Below, in pieces: positions 1 to 7,965 of a stretch of DNA of 46,815 nt (its first letter is position 1; each line of letters opens with the position of its first letter). The translations under genes and the position numbers were made by a program. Under the pieces are notes generated by a model that was not told the origin of the DNA, searched no databases, and saw only the letters and a list, made by a program, of their open reading frames with translations. The stretch comes from Lachnospiraceae bacterium (lineage in GTDB: Bacteria; Bacillota; Clostridia; Lachnospirales; Lachnospiraceae), in contig JAGADU010000120.1 in the NCBI GenBank assembly GCA_017613435.1, positions 1 through 46,815 on the forward strand, written 5' to 3'.

Positions 1-25
1 AACCGATGCGGCTTTTTTATTGTCA
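1..25. terminator. right half of a probable terminator hairpin cut by the window edge
   Basis: The plus strand reads CCGATGCGGC followed directly by six T residues, 13 bases past the mscL stop codon. This looks like the 3' arm and T-tract of a hairpin whose other arm lies outside the window. It could end a plus-strand neighbour and, read the other way, also mscL. The left arm cannot be seen, so the call is tentative. Confidence 0.35.
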
Positions 26-37
26 AAACGTATTTTT

Positions 38-520
38 TTATTTTGCTTCCGCGGGCTGATCGGAAGTACAGTGAGGACATTTTGTCGCTTCGATGTTGAT
101 CTCGCTCTTGCAGAAAGGACAAATCTTTGTAGTGGGAGCTTCCTCTTCTTCCTCTTCTTTTTTCTTTTTAAGTTTCTTGGCCGCTTCCTCTGCTGCCTTT
201 GTAGCCGCATTGATTGCTTTGAGCATAATGAAAAGAATAACGGCAAGAATCAGGAAATTGATGATTGCGGTAATGAATCCGCCGTAGTTAAGCGATAAAG
301 CCAATGCAGCTTCGGAATCGAGTTCTGAATAATCTACCCAAGGAAGCTTAATGGCACCTGCAACTTCCGCACCGCCCACGCTGTTAATCAAAGGATTGAT
401 GAGACATGTTGTAAGTGCGGTAACAATTGACGAAAATGCGCCGCCGATGATAACACCGATAGCCATATCCATTACGTTTCCTTTAAGTGCAAATTCTTTG
501 AATTCCTTTAAAAGTTTCAT
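38..520 (-). CDS. mscL: large-conductance mechanosensitive channel MscL with C-terminal zinc ribbon
   Basis: MscL is a homopentameric membrane pore that opens under membrane tension to release solutes during osmotic downshock. The 160-aa product has the family N-terminus (helix MKLLKEFKEFALKGN, then first membrane helix about 17-42), a short extracellular loop, and a second membrane helix about 78-102. After a Lys/Glu-rich stretch (about 110-127), the tail adds two CPxC pairs (C134/C137 and C148/C151), which form a zinc ribbon. The usual MscL is about 130-150 aa and ends in a plain helical bundle, so the ribbon is an added module. An AGGAGG site lies 8 bases before the ATG. The gene is last in a run with the 142-aa protein and the YhaN/YhaO-like genes, which may be chance clustering. 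Confidence 0.95.
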   Translation of the reverse strand: MKLLKEFKEFALKGNVMDMAIGVIIGGAFSSIVTALTTCLINPLINSVGGAEVAGAIKLPWVDYSELDSEAALALSLNYGGFITAIINFLILAVILFIMLKAINAATKAAEEAAKKLKKKKEEEEEEAPTTKICPFCKSEINIEATKCPHCTSDQPAEAK

Positions 521-549
521 TTCCTTTTCCTCCTTGTGTGAGTAAATAT

Positions 550-978
550 TTATTTGCCTAAATTTATGCCGAACTGATTCAGGAAATTGTTCATTCCCTC
601 GCCTATACGCTTCATAAACTGGGTTGCATCATCTATCTTGCCAAGCGTGGAATTAAGCTTTTCGACATCAATTCCGTTAATAACTTCGCTGAAGCCTTCG
701 AAATCAAGTTTGGAGAGGGCATCGAGCGTTTCGTCAATCTTAAACACGTCGATTGACTTGTTGATCGTAACGAGCGTTTTGTTAAGCTCTTCGACGTCTA
801 TCGCATTTATCGCGTCAACCGCGGGCTGAATCATTACCGTGAACTGTTTGATGCGCACACCGACGATTACCGTGGTTACGATGTTTCCTATCATAACAAA
901 CAATACGAGAATCAGTATGATTCTGTTAACCCACTGTCCAATATGCAGTTTTTTCAATAATTTCGTATTCTCGTCCAT
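550..978 (-). CDS. small single-pass membrane protein, unknown function
   Basis: I do not recognise this 142-aa protein. It has a short charged N-terminus, one strongly hydrophobic helix at about 18-41, then about 100 residues that look helical, with a loosely repeated pattern (V-D-A-I-N-A-I-D-V-E-E-L-N-K-T-L, later G-I-D-V-E-K-L-N-S-T-L). That pattern suggests an amphipathic coiled coil. The topology is ambiguous. A GGAGGTG site precedes the ATG. It starts 12 bases after the stop of the YhaN-like gene and ends 29 bases before mscL, so it is probably co-transcribed with both. Confidence 0.75.
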   Translation of the reverse strand: MDENTKLLKKLHIGQWVNRIILILVLFVMIGNIVTTVIVGVRIKQFTVMIQPAVDAINAIDVEELNKTLVTINKSIDVFKIDETLDALSKLDFEGFSEVINGIDVEKLNSTLGKIDDATQFMKRIGEGMNNFLNQFGINLGK

Positions 979-990
979 ATCGCACCTCCG

Positions 991-3459
991 TTATAATTTT
1001 TCATATATGTTCTTATCAGCGGTTCTGCTTTCATGACACGTAAAATATATAATCTGGTATTCTTCGGAAAACCTCGCAAGCACCTTCATCGCATCCGAGA
1101 GATTGCCCTCGTCGTAATCCGCAAAAGGATCGTCGAGTATCACGAAAGGTTTGTCCTTTTCGTACATCGCATCGATGAGCGCAAGGCGAAGACAAAAATC
1201 CGTAACTTCCCTTATTCCGAGACTCAGATCTCCGATTCTTCTTTGCATGCCTTCTTCGGTCTTAGTAAGATTCAAATCGGTATCTATTCTGAAACTGTCG
1301 GAATCTTCTTTTTCGAAAAACGAACAGTATTTTTTGAAGCCCTTCATCGTCGGGCCGGTGTATTTCATGGAAAGTTCGTTCTTTGCCCTGTTCAAAAATT
1401 CGAGCGTTTTGACCATCAGCGCATAGTCTTCCTCGTATTTAGCAAGTCTCTCCCTGTCATCCTCAAGCTGGACCTTTAGGGATGAAAGACCGTCTCTTTC
1501 TTCCTGTCTTTCTTCAAGGCGGTTTCTGAAATTAAGAAGCATGTCGGATTCTTTTTCGATTTCTTCCTCAATCTCCGAAACTTCGTCTCTTAAATCCTCG
1601 ACATCGGGCAAGTCGGAAGGTATATCCGAACTAATTTCTGTTATATCATTTTCCGACTCAAATTGCACTAAATTATTCTTTTTTCTTTCGCTTTCTTCCA
1701 TGCTTTGAACAAAGCGCACCGACTTCTTCTGATACTCGTTTAAAATCTCGTCGTTTTCGATGTCATAGTCTTTGCCGATGTTTGCAAAAAACGCTTTGGC
1801 TTCGTTCTCGTTTTTCTCATAATCTTCCATGCATTTTTTGTACTCGGAAATTTTTCTCATGTTCGAATCGTATTCTTTTACGTCCTCTAACATGACAACG
1901 AGTTCATCCACGACTTTTTCTTCGTCGAAAACGACTTTGTATTTCTCGAAAAAGTTCTTGACCTGATTGTTCGTAAAAAGGATTTCGTTCTTTCCGGATT
2001 CGAGGACGTTTCTCGTAAAATGCGCCGAATCGACCGCGTTTATCGCTTCCTCCTCCGTGATTTCGATATCGCGCGAAAGGTCGAAATTTCCTTTCTTAAA
2101 AAGTCTTAATGCAAAAATAAGAATCACGAATACAAGTCCGATCACGAACGCCGCAACTTCGGGAATCAGTATGTAATCGTTTCGCATACCCATGATACCC
2201 ATAACGGTAAGCCCTGCTGCCGCCGCAAAGAAAAGAATTGCAAGAACAACGAATATCACAAGTTTTGCTTTTCTCTTCTTTTCGTTTTTGTTAAAAATCG
2301 AAAGGGCTCGATCGTAATTGTCCCTTGTCTCCTCTTTTTTGTTATCGATGTAATTTCTCGCTTCTTCCTTTAAGTTCGATTCCTTATCTTCCAGACCTTT
2401 TTTCTTCGAAAGCATGTCGTTCCAGAGAGTAATGTAATTTTTTATTTCTTCCTCGGACGGGCTGCCGTTTGAAAATCTTTCCTTAAGGCTCTCCCATCTT
2501 TCGTTTTCTTCGATTTTCTTCGTTTCCGCTTCCGTCAGAAGATGTTTCATTTTAATCTTCTTTTCCTTAACGGTGTTTATATCCGAAAGAGAAGGAACAT
2601 GTCCGGCGAAAAAGTCGAATATTTCGTCTGTGTTCTTTCTGCTTGTTTCGTATTCGTCCTTAAGCGAATCGTACATTTTCTTTTTGGCGCGAAGCGATTC
2701 GGCCTTCATGACGTTCGATTCAATCTCTTTTAATTCCTTTATTCTTTGTCTGTCGCTCTCGATTCGCCCGGTCTGCGCGACAATCTGGTTTTCGAGAATC
2801 TCCGTTGCCTTTTCGACGTCTTCAAGATTTCTGACCCTGTTGTTTTTATCCGCGATTTCGGTCTGAAGACTTTTGATTTTTCCGGTCTTGCGGTCGGGTG
2901 TGTATTCGTTCATCTTCTTTTCGATTCTCGCACATGCCGTTTCGAAATTGTTGATATCGTCGGTAGCATCCGTCAGATTGCCGAGTTTGGCCCTTATCGA
3001 ATCCGTAATGCTTTCGTCGCTTCTGTTCAAATCCCTCGACGCGATATATGCGGTCCTGAAAAACGAATTCTTGTCTATTCCGAAGATCGTCTCTCCGATT
3101 GTATTTTTGTCAAAAGCGCTGCTTACGATGTTTGAGGGAAGTTCTCTTACTTCAAAAGAATCCTCGTTTTCGTTTCTCCCGAATGTCCTTGATACTTCGT
3201 AAAATTTCCCGCCGTATTCGAATGTGATTCTTCCGCCGTAAGCTCCCTTGTTCCAGGGGCGGAATTTTTCTCTCTCCTTGTCCTTGAGGCTTCTTTTGGA
3301 TTCGTCCTCGAAGCCGTAAAGCATGACTTTTATAAAAGATGCGAGCGTACTTTTTCCGAAGCCGTTTTCTTCGCACAAAACATTAAGGCCGTCGTTAAAA
3401 TCAAACGTCCTCTCACTTATTTTTCCGAATCCGGTTATATGGCAAGTCTTCAGTTTCAC
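991..3459 (-). CDS. YhaN/SbcC-like AAA ATPase with membrane-embedded coiled coil
   Basis: This is an 822-aa SMC/Rad50-type ATPase, partner of the phosphoesterase encoded just upstream. It has a Walker A motif at 30-38 (EENGFGKST), a signature-like segment at about 744-752 (LSLGIREV) and Walker B at about 772-779 (FVILDDPF). Between the two ATPase halves are long coiled coils interrupted by two hydrophobic helices at about 399-424 and 430-453. Such helices occur in Bacillus YhaN but not in true SbcC, which instead has a zinc hook; no CxxC hook is visible here. The start codon is GTG, which overlaps the TGA of the upstream gene (GTGA), so the two are translationally coupled. The likely role is membrane-associated DNA end processing or repair, inferred from the family. 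Confidence 0.85.
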   Translation of the reverse strand: MKLKTCHITGFGKISERTFDFNDGLNVLCEENGFGKSTLASFIKVMLYGFEDESKRSLKDKEREKFRPWNKGAYGGRITFEYGGKFYEVSRTFGRNENEDSFEVRELPSNIVSSAFDKNTIGETIFGIDKNSFFRTAYIASRDLNRSDESITDSIRAKLGNLTDATDDINNFETACARIEKKMNEYTPDRKTGKIKSLQTEIADKNNRVRNLEDVEKATEILENQIVAQTGRIESDRQRIKELKEIESNVMKAESLRAKKKMYDSLKDEYETSRKNTDEIFDFFAGHVPSLSDINTVKEKKIKMKHLLTEAETKKIEENERWESLKERFSNGSPSEEEIKNYITLWNDMLSKKKGLEDKESNLKEEARNYIDNKKEETRDNYDRALSIFNKNEKKRKAKLVIFVVLAILFFAAAAGLTVMGIMGMRNDYILIPEVAAFVIGLVFVILIFALRLFKKGNFDLSRDIEITEEEAINAVDSAHFTRNVLESGKNEILFTNNQVKNFFEKYKVVFDEEKVVDELVVMLEDVKEYDSNMRKISEYKKCMEDYEKNENEAKAFFANIGKDYDIENDEILNEYQKKSVRFVQSMEESERKKNNLVQFESENDITEISSDIPSDLPDVEDLRDEVSEIEEEIEKESDMLLNFRNRLEERQEERDGLSSLKVQLEDDRERLAKYEEDYALMVKTLEFLNRAKNELSMKYTGPTMKGFKKYCSFFEKEDSDSFRIDTDLNLTKTEEGMQRRIGDLSLGIREVTDFCLRLALIDAMYEKDKPFVILDDPFADYDEGNLSDAMKVLARFSEEYQIIYFTCHESRTADKNIYEKL

Positions 3460-4577
3460 TTCACTATCTCCTCTCCCGAGAGAGCGTTAAGACCCATTCT
3501 TACAATCCGACCCTTAGTTTCCTCGTCCGTTTCTTCCGAATTCTGCACCAGTCTGATAAACCATCCCTTTAAGGATTCGTCGAGTGCGTATTTCATGTAA
3601 TCGACTTTTACCCTGCTTTCGTTTACGACTTTTACGAAAAAGAAATCTTCCCTGAAAGCATCGGCAATAAGTTCCTCGTTTACTTCGGCATTTTCATCAA
3701 CGTTTCCGATAAGTCTTATCTTAATCATGTCTCTTTGATTATAACGGTATGCCGATATATCTTTTGTAATCTTTTCTATAATGTCCGCCGAATTTTCCAA
3801 ATCGGAAATATCTATTTCGGCGGTATGGAGTTTCCTGTATGCAAAATCTATGAACTGCGGAACGAAGTCGCCCTTTTCCTCGTCGATGTCCAAAAGCACG
3901 AAGCCGTGGTCTCCGCATTCGTCGAATCCCCTTCCTTCAAGGCAGCCGGGATAACAGTATACGCCCCTCGAATCGAGAGTTTTTAATTTGTATTCATGCA
4001 CATGTCCGAGTGCGAGATAATCTATACCCCTGCCGCGAAGGGCCGGAATCGGAACAATATCGGTTTTGTCCTTTCCGGAATATTCGTTTTCCTGGCCGTG
4101 AAGCGCAACGATGTTGAAATCGTCGAAATCCACGTTAAAAAGCGTCATTACCGATGACGCGTTATTGTTGAATTCCACTCCGTGGAGAACTATTTTTTTG
4201 TAATCCGAACCGGGATTTAAGACATAGGAAGTCCAGCTGTCCTCAAACATATGAAGGTTTGAAGGCACTTCGCCGGTACTTTTGATGAAGCTTATAAAAC
4301 TCTCCCTGTCGTGATTGCCGCGAAGATAATAAAAATTTATGTCCTTGTATTTGTTTATCTGCGAAAGAACCATTCCCGCAACTTTTTTGGACACGCTTTT
4401 GGTGTCAAAAAGATCGCCGGCTATAAGTATCGCTTTGACTTCAAGGTCCGCGGCCGTCTCGCAAAGGCGCGAAAAATTAAGCGTTAATTCGTTTTTTCGC
4501 TTCTCGGCTTTTTCTTTATCAAGATGTGTTTTCATCGGCGAATCAAGGTGCAGATCCGCAACATGAATCAGTTTCAT
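3456..4577 (-). CDS. YhaO/SbcD-like metallophosphoesterase (DNA repair exonuclease)
   Basis: This is a calcineurin-like phosphoesterase of the Mre11/SbcD/YhaO group, 373 aa. The metal-binding motifs appear in order: D8-x-H10 (VADLHLD), GD at 54-55 (AGDLFD), GNHD at 87-90, a single His in ALHGQE, and GHVH further on. The C-terminal part is the capping domain typical of the group. I chose the ATG at 4577 because GGAGAA lies 6 bases upstream. A longer reading from 4610 would begin with residues lacking any family match. It is the first gene of the run 4577-38 and overlaps the downstream ATPase gene by 4 bases, as expected for two subunits of one complex. Confidence 0.87.
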   Translation of the reverse strand: MKLIHVADLHLDSPMKTHLDKEKAEKRKNELTLNFSRLCETAADLEVKAILIAGDLFDTKSVSKKVAGMVLSQINKYKDINFYYLRGNHDRESFISFIKSTGEVPSNLHMFEDSWTSYVLNPGSDYKKIVLHGVEFNNNASSVMTLFNVDFDDFNIVALHGQENEYSGKDKTDIVPIPALRGRGIDYLALGHVHEYKLKTLDSRGVYCYPGCLEGRGFDECGDHGFVLLDIDEEKGDFVPQFIDFAYRKLHTAEIDISDLENSADIIEKITKDISAYRYNQRDMIKIRLIGNVDENAEVNEELIADAFREDFFFVKVVNESRVKVDYMKYALDESLKGWFIRLVQNSEETDEETKGRIVRMGLNALSGEEIVK

Positions 4578-4621
4578 ATTTTCTCCGAATTGTGTTTTTT
4601 TGCCATGCATTACCGTTTATA

Positions 4622-4627
4622 ATTATA
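4622..4627 (-). promoter_or_regulatory. extended -10 promoter for the YhaO/YhaN-like operon
   Basis: The minus strand reads TGTTATAAT, a TGn-extended -10 box with a perfect TATAAT, about 45 bases before the ATG at 4577. The -35 region (TATTTT at 17 bases) is weak, which is usual for extended -10 promoters. Confidence 0.5.
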
Positions 4628-4664
4628 ACATAGCGCCGAATTAAAAAATACATATTTGTAATTC

Positions 4665-4693
4665 TTGAAAAAAGACTTTGCGCCGTATAAAAT
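4665..4693 (+). promoter_or_regulatory. sigma-A-type promoter for the OGG1-like gene
   Basis: TTGAAA (4665-4670) and TAAAAT (4688-4693) are separated by 17 bases. The ATG at 4725 follows about 31 bases after the -10 box. Confidence 0.5.
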
Positions 4694-4724
4694 TTTATCA
4701 GTATTCGAAAAAAGGCAGGGAAAT

Positions 4725-5528
4725 ATGGAAAAAACTTTTACGGACGATTTTGATTTGGAAGTTATCGCAAACAGCGGACAGTGCTTCAGATTCAATACCG
4801 CCGACGGAATAAATTATACGATAATCTCTTCTGAAAAAATGCTTCATGCCGCATCTCTCGGAAGCGGAAGGTTTTCGTTTGACTGCAGCAAAAAGGATTT
4901 CGATTCGTTTTGGAGCGGTTATTTTGACCTTGAAACCGATTATTCGGCCATCAGAAAACTTGCCTGCAACAATGATTTTCTTAAAAAATGCGCCGACAGA
5001 TCGGTCGGTATGCGCATTTTAAAACAGGATAAATGGGAAATGACGGTCTCCTTCATCATATCCCAAAGAAAGAGCATTCCCGCAATCAAGACTTCAATTG
5101 AGCGCCTCTGCAGAGTTTGCGGAAGAGAAATCGGTGACGGAATTTATTCTTTCCCCACCCCCCGGGAAATATGCCGCGCTCCCGTCGACAAACTTGCCGA
5201 ATGCGGGCTCGGTTACAGGCTCTCCTACATAAGGGAAGCCGCGGATTTGTTTTACGCAAAGAAAGACGAATTCGAAAGGCTCTCGCTCCTTGACGACGAA
5301 GAGCTTCTTTCGGAATTAAAAAAGATGCAGGGTGTGGGCGACAAAGTGGCCTCCTGCATCGCTTTATTCGGTTTTCACCGTCTCAATTTCTTCCCGAAGG
5401 ACGTGTGGATCAACAGAGCTCTCGGGGAGCATTTTCCGCTCGGTTTCGATCATGACGCATACAATCCATACAACGGTGTAATGCAGCAATATATTTTCTA
5501 TGCCTACAGAAATTCGAAGCGCTCTTAA
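4725..5528 (+). CDS. 8-oxoguanine DNA glycosylase/AP lyase, OGG1-like (HhH-GPD)
   Basis: This enzyme removes oxidised guanine from DNA and nicks the resulting abasic site. The 267-aa protein has the OGG N-terminal domain (GQCFRF near residue 18) and the helix-hairpin-helix G-V-G-D-K207-V-A, whose lysine is the Schiff-base nucleophile. It also has the GPD-loop aspartate D226 in PKDVW. Spacing and sequence match OGG1 rather than MutY/Nth, and there is no C-terminal Fe-S cysteine cluster. An upstream in-frame TTG (4665) lies inside the -35 box of a good promoter, so I use the ATG at 4725. It is divergent from the YhaO/YhaN pair, and its last 4 bases overlap the convergent truB end. Confidence 0.88.
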   Translation: MEKTFTDDFDLEVIANSGQCFRFNTADGINYTIISSEKMLHAASLGSGRFSFDCSKKDFDSFWSGYFDLETDYSAIRKLACNNDFLKKCADRSVGMRILKQDKWEMTVSFIISQRKSIPAIKTSIERLCRVCGREIGDGIYSFPTPREICRAPVDKLAECGLGYRLSYIREAADLFYAKKDEFERLSLLDDEELLSELKKMQGVGDKVASCIALFGFHRLNFFPKDVWINRALGEHFPLGFDHDAYNPYNGVMQQYIFYAYRNSKRS

Positions 5529-6415
5529 AAAAACATTTTATAGGGTTTGAAATATTCTTTTTTCGCATCGTATTCGTATACGGCGCAAAATATTCCTTCG
5601 GCGTTGTAAACCCTGTAAAGCCCTTCTTCGGGTTCTGTGGGTTTGATATTTGACATAAGCAACGGATTGCCGTTGTTTATGATTCTTGCCGATTCCCCGT
5701 TAACGAATATTGCGGGTCTGTCCGAAAACATGTTTTCGGTCGGCAGTATGAATTCGTCGATTCTTCCCGCCTTTGCAAGTTCTTCTATTTGTGATAATTT
5801 CAGCGAATCTTTTTCATCGAAAAAAGATACCCTGGTTCTCTTCAAATGCTCCATGCATGCGCCGCATCCGAGCTTCTCTCCGATATCCCTGCAAAGCGAT
5901 CTTATATAAGTTCCCTTTGAACAGTCAACCGTAAAAGTGACGTACGGAATCTTAATTTCCGCAATCTCAATCGAACGGATTTTTACATCCCTTGCTTCAC
6001 GCTTTGTCACGATTCCCGCTCTCGCCAATTCGTAAAGTTTTTTGCCGTCTTTTTTTAATGCGGAATACATCGGCGGAATTTGTTTGTAATCTCCGACAAA
6101 AGAATTGATTGCTTCTTTTATTGCATCTTCGCCGCATGATATTTCTTTTTCTTCGATTATTTTTCCCGTGGTATCTTCGGTATCCGTCGTAACGCCGAGG
6201 CGCATTTTGCATATATATGTTTTATCTTTTTCTTCCAAAAAAGTGCAAAGCTTCGTGGCATTTCCGAGGCACACCATAAGAACGCCCTCCGCAGCCGGAT
6301 CGAGCGTTCCCGTATGTCCTATTTTCTTTTGTTTTAAAATTCCTCTTAAAACCGCAACCGCATCAAAAGATGTGAATCCCGGTTCCTTGTAAACATTTAT
6401 GAGTCCGTTATACAT
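5525..6415 (-). CDS. truB: tRNA pseudouridine-55 synthase TruB
   Basis: TruB converts U55 in the T-loop of tRNAs to pseudouridine. The 296-aa product has the family N-terminus (NVYKEPGFTSFD) and the catalytic motif HTGTLDP with D39. The Y-x-C-SKGTYIRSL segment at about 170-180 contributes to RNA and uracil binding, and a C-terminal PUA-like region follows. The reading frame overlaps the end of hydF by 8 bases, so the two are translationally linked. Its ribosome binding site is only a weak GGTG inside hydF. truB usually sits near rbfA/ribF, so its place behind hydF is unusual. Confidence 0.95.
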   Translation of the reverse strand: MYNGLINVYKEPGFTSFDAVAVLRGILKQKKIGHTGTLDPAAEGVLMVCLGNATKLCTFLEEKDKTYICKMRLGVTTDTEDTTGKIIEEKEISCGEDAIKEAINSFVGDYKQIPPMYSALKKDGKKLYELARAGIVTKREARDVKIRSIEIAEIKIPYVTFTVDCSKGTYIRSLCRDIGEKLGCGACMEHLKRTRVSFFDEKDSLKLSQIEELAKAGRIDEFILPTENMFSDRPAIFVNGESARIINNGNPLLMSNIKPTEPEEGLYRVYNAEGIFCAVYEYDAKKEYFKPYKMFF

Positions 6416-7610
6416 TTTTCACCGGTTTCATGCTTCTGTCGAGAACTCCCGTAAGATACGCAATTGTCATGCCGTAATTGGTGATTGCGATATTTTTCTT
6501 TTTGGCAGCCTCGATTCGTGCTTTCATTTCCTTTTCGTTTAACATGCATCCGCCGCAGTGGATGATTGCTTTGTATTTTTCAAGATCGTCGGGGTATTCG
6601 GTACCCTGCGTGAAATCAATTTTAACATCTGCTTTTTTACGAAGCATTGCGGGTATTTTTTCGGTGCCGATGTCTCCGCACTGCCTGTGGTGCGTGCAGC
6701 CCTCGGCTATCAAAACAAAATCGCCGTCCTTTAGATTTTTAATCGCTTCGATTCCCTTAAGCTGATAGGAAAGTTCGCCCTTGTAACGCGAAAAAAGAAT
6801 CGAGAAAGACGTCAGGGGTATTTCTTCGGGTACAATCGCGGATACCTTTTTGAAAGCCTGACTGTCGGTCACGACAAGTTTTACGTCCTTACCGTATTTT
6901 GCAATCACGCCCTCAAGTTCGCTGTCGCGGCAAACCATGGGAATTGCGCCGTGGTCGAGAAGATCTCTTATCGTCTGCTGTTGCGGAAGAATCAGTCTTC
7001 CCTTCGGTGCGGCTTTGTCAATCGGAACGACAAGTACTACAAGGTCGTTTTCATTTACAAGATCTCCGATTAATACCCTGTCGTTTTTCGAATCGTTTAA
7101 AAGCTTCGCAATGGTTTCTTTTAATTCGAAAATTCCGTCTCCCGTTACCGCACTTACAAAAAGAGTAGCCGAAAGTTCGGTGTCATCGTCTTTTTTGGGA
7201 AAATCTTTTTCGGATGATATGTCCGATTTATTGTACACCTTGATGCAGGGTATTTTTCTTTCTTCGATAAGAGAAAGAATTTCTTCGTCTTCGGGTGCGA
7301 ATCCTTTCGCTGAATCTATAACAAGTATCGCAAGGTCGGTTTTTCTCAAAACTCCCTTGGCTTTTTCGATTCTTAATTCCCCCAGTTCTCCGACATCGTC
7401 AAGTCCCGGCGTGTCAATTACAACCACCGGTCCCGCCGGAAGAAGTTCCATGGATTTGTATACCGGGTCGGTTGTTGTTCCCGCAATATTCGAAACTATC
7501 GCGAAATTCTGCCCCGTAACCGCATTTAAAAGGCTGCTCTTGCCCGCGTTTCTGCATCCGAAGAATGCAATATGTTTTCTCTCTCCTCCCGGAGTATCGT
7601 TTAAGCCCAT
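6408..7610 (-). CDS. hydF: [FeFe]-hydrogenase maturation GTPase HydF
   Basis: HydF is the scaffold on which the 2Fe subcluster of [FeFe] hydrogenase is assembled before delivery to HydA. The 400-aa protein has a Ras-like GTPase domain with a P-loop at about 18-25 (GCRNAGKS), DTPG at 66-69 and NKSD at 127-130. The C-terminal cluster domain has C305-T-H307 and H351-C352-G-G-C355, the ligands typical of HydF. GGGAG lies a few bases before the ATG. HydE, HydG and the hydrogenase itself are not in this window. The presence of HydF indicates an H2-evolving fermentative anaerobe. Confidence 0.95.
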   Translation of the reverse strand: MGLNDTPGGERKHIAFFGCRNAGKSSLLNAVTGQNFAIVSNIAGTTTDPVYKSMELLPAGPVVVIDTPGLDDVGELGELRIEKAKGVLRKTDLAILVIDSAKGFAPEDEEILSLIEERKIPCIKVYNKSDISSEKDFPKKDDDTELSATLFVSAVTGDGIFELKETIAKLLNDSKNDRVLIGDLVNENDLVVLVVPIDKAAPKGRLILPQQQTIRDLLDHGAIPMVCRDSELEGVIAKYGKDVKLVVTDSQAFKKVSAIVPEEIPLTSFSILFSRYKGELSYQLKGIEAIKNLKDGDFVLIAEGCTHHRQCGDIGTEKIPAMLRKKADVKIDFTQGTEYPDDLEKYKAIIHCGGCMLNEKEMKARIEAAKKKNIAITNYGMTIAYLTGVLDRSMKPVKNV

Positions 7611-7711
7611 TTTTCTCTCCCGTATGTTTTTTTATCCGCGCACGAGCGTTTCGCTCTGCATCAGGTACCTTCGGCGCATAAACATTTTTCGCCGTTCCCG
7701 GTTTTCGGAAT

Positions 7712-7963
7712 CTACGTCCAATAGGGTTTTTGATCCTTATGCGTGTAACCCTGCATTTTCGTTTTGTAAGCCGTAAGTTTTTCGCCGTAAGAAGCTTTGG
7801 TTTTGTCTTTCAAAAGACCCTCGGCGTCAAGTTTTTCGAAGAGTTCCTCGAACTCTTTTAAATTGCTTTGCGCGGCGTCTTTGTAATTGTTGCTCATGTT
7901 CATTTCGAGACGTTTGATAATGTCATCCATCTCTTTTTCGTATCTGCTTTTGAATAATCCCAT
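7712..7963 (-). CDS. small charged helical protein, unknown
   Basis: This is an 83-aa hydrophilic protein with no membrane segment and no cysteines. It begins MGLFKSRYEKEMDDIIKRL and appears entirely helical. I do not recognise it. It starts 2 bases after the stop of the TraX/GGDEF gene, with an AGGT close to the ATG, so it is almost certainly translated from the same mRNA. HydF begins 101 bases further on. The tight linkage hints at a link with the cyclic-di-GMP protein, but nothing in the sequence proves it. Confidence 0.65.
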   Translation of the reverse strand: MGLFKSRYEKEMDDIIKRLEMNMSNNYKDAAQSNLKEFEELFEKLDAEGLLKDKTKASYGEKLTAYKTKMQGYTHKDQKPYWT

Positions 7964-7965
7964 AC

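Noticed and set aside
7611..7711. possible terminator between the 83-aa gene and hydF (GAGCGAAACGCTC)
   Set aside because: The five-base-pair stem is short and is not followed by a T-run on the minus strand.
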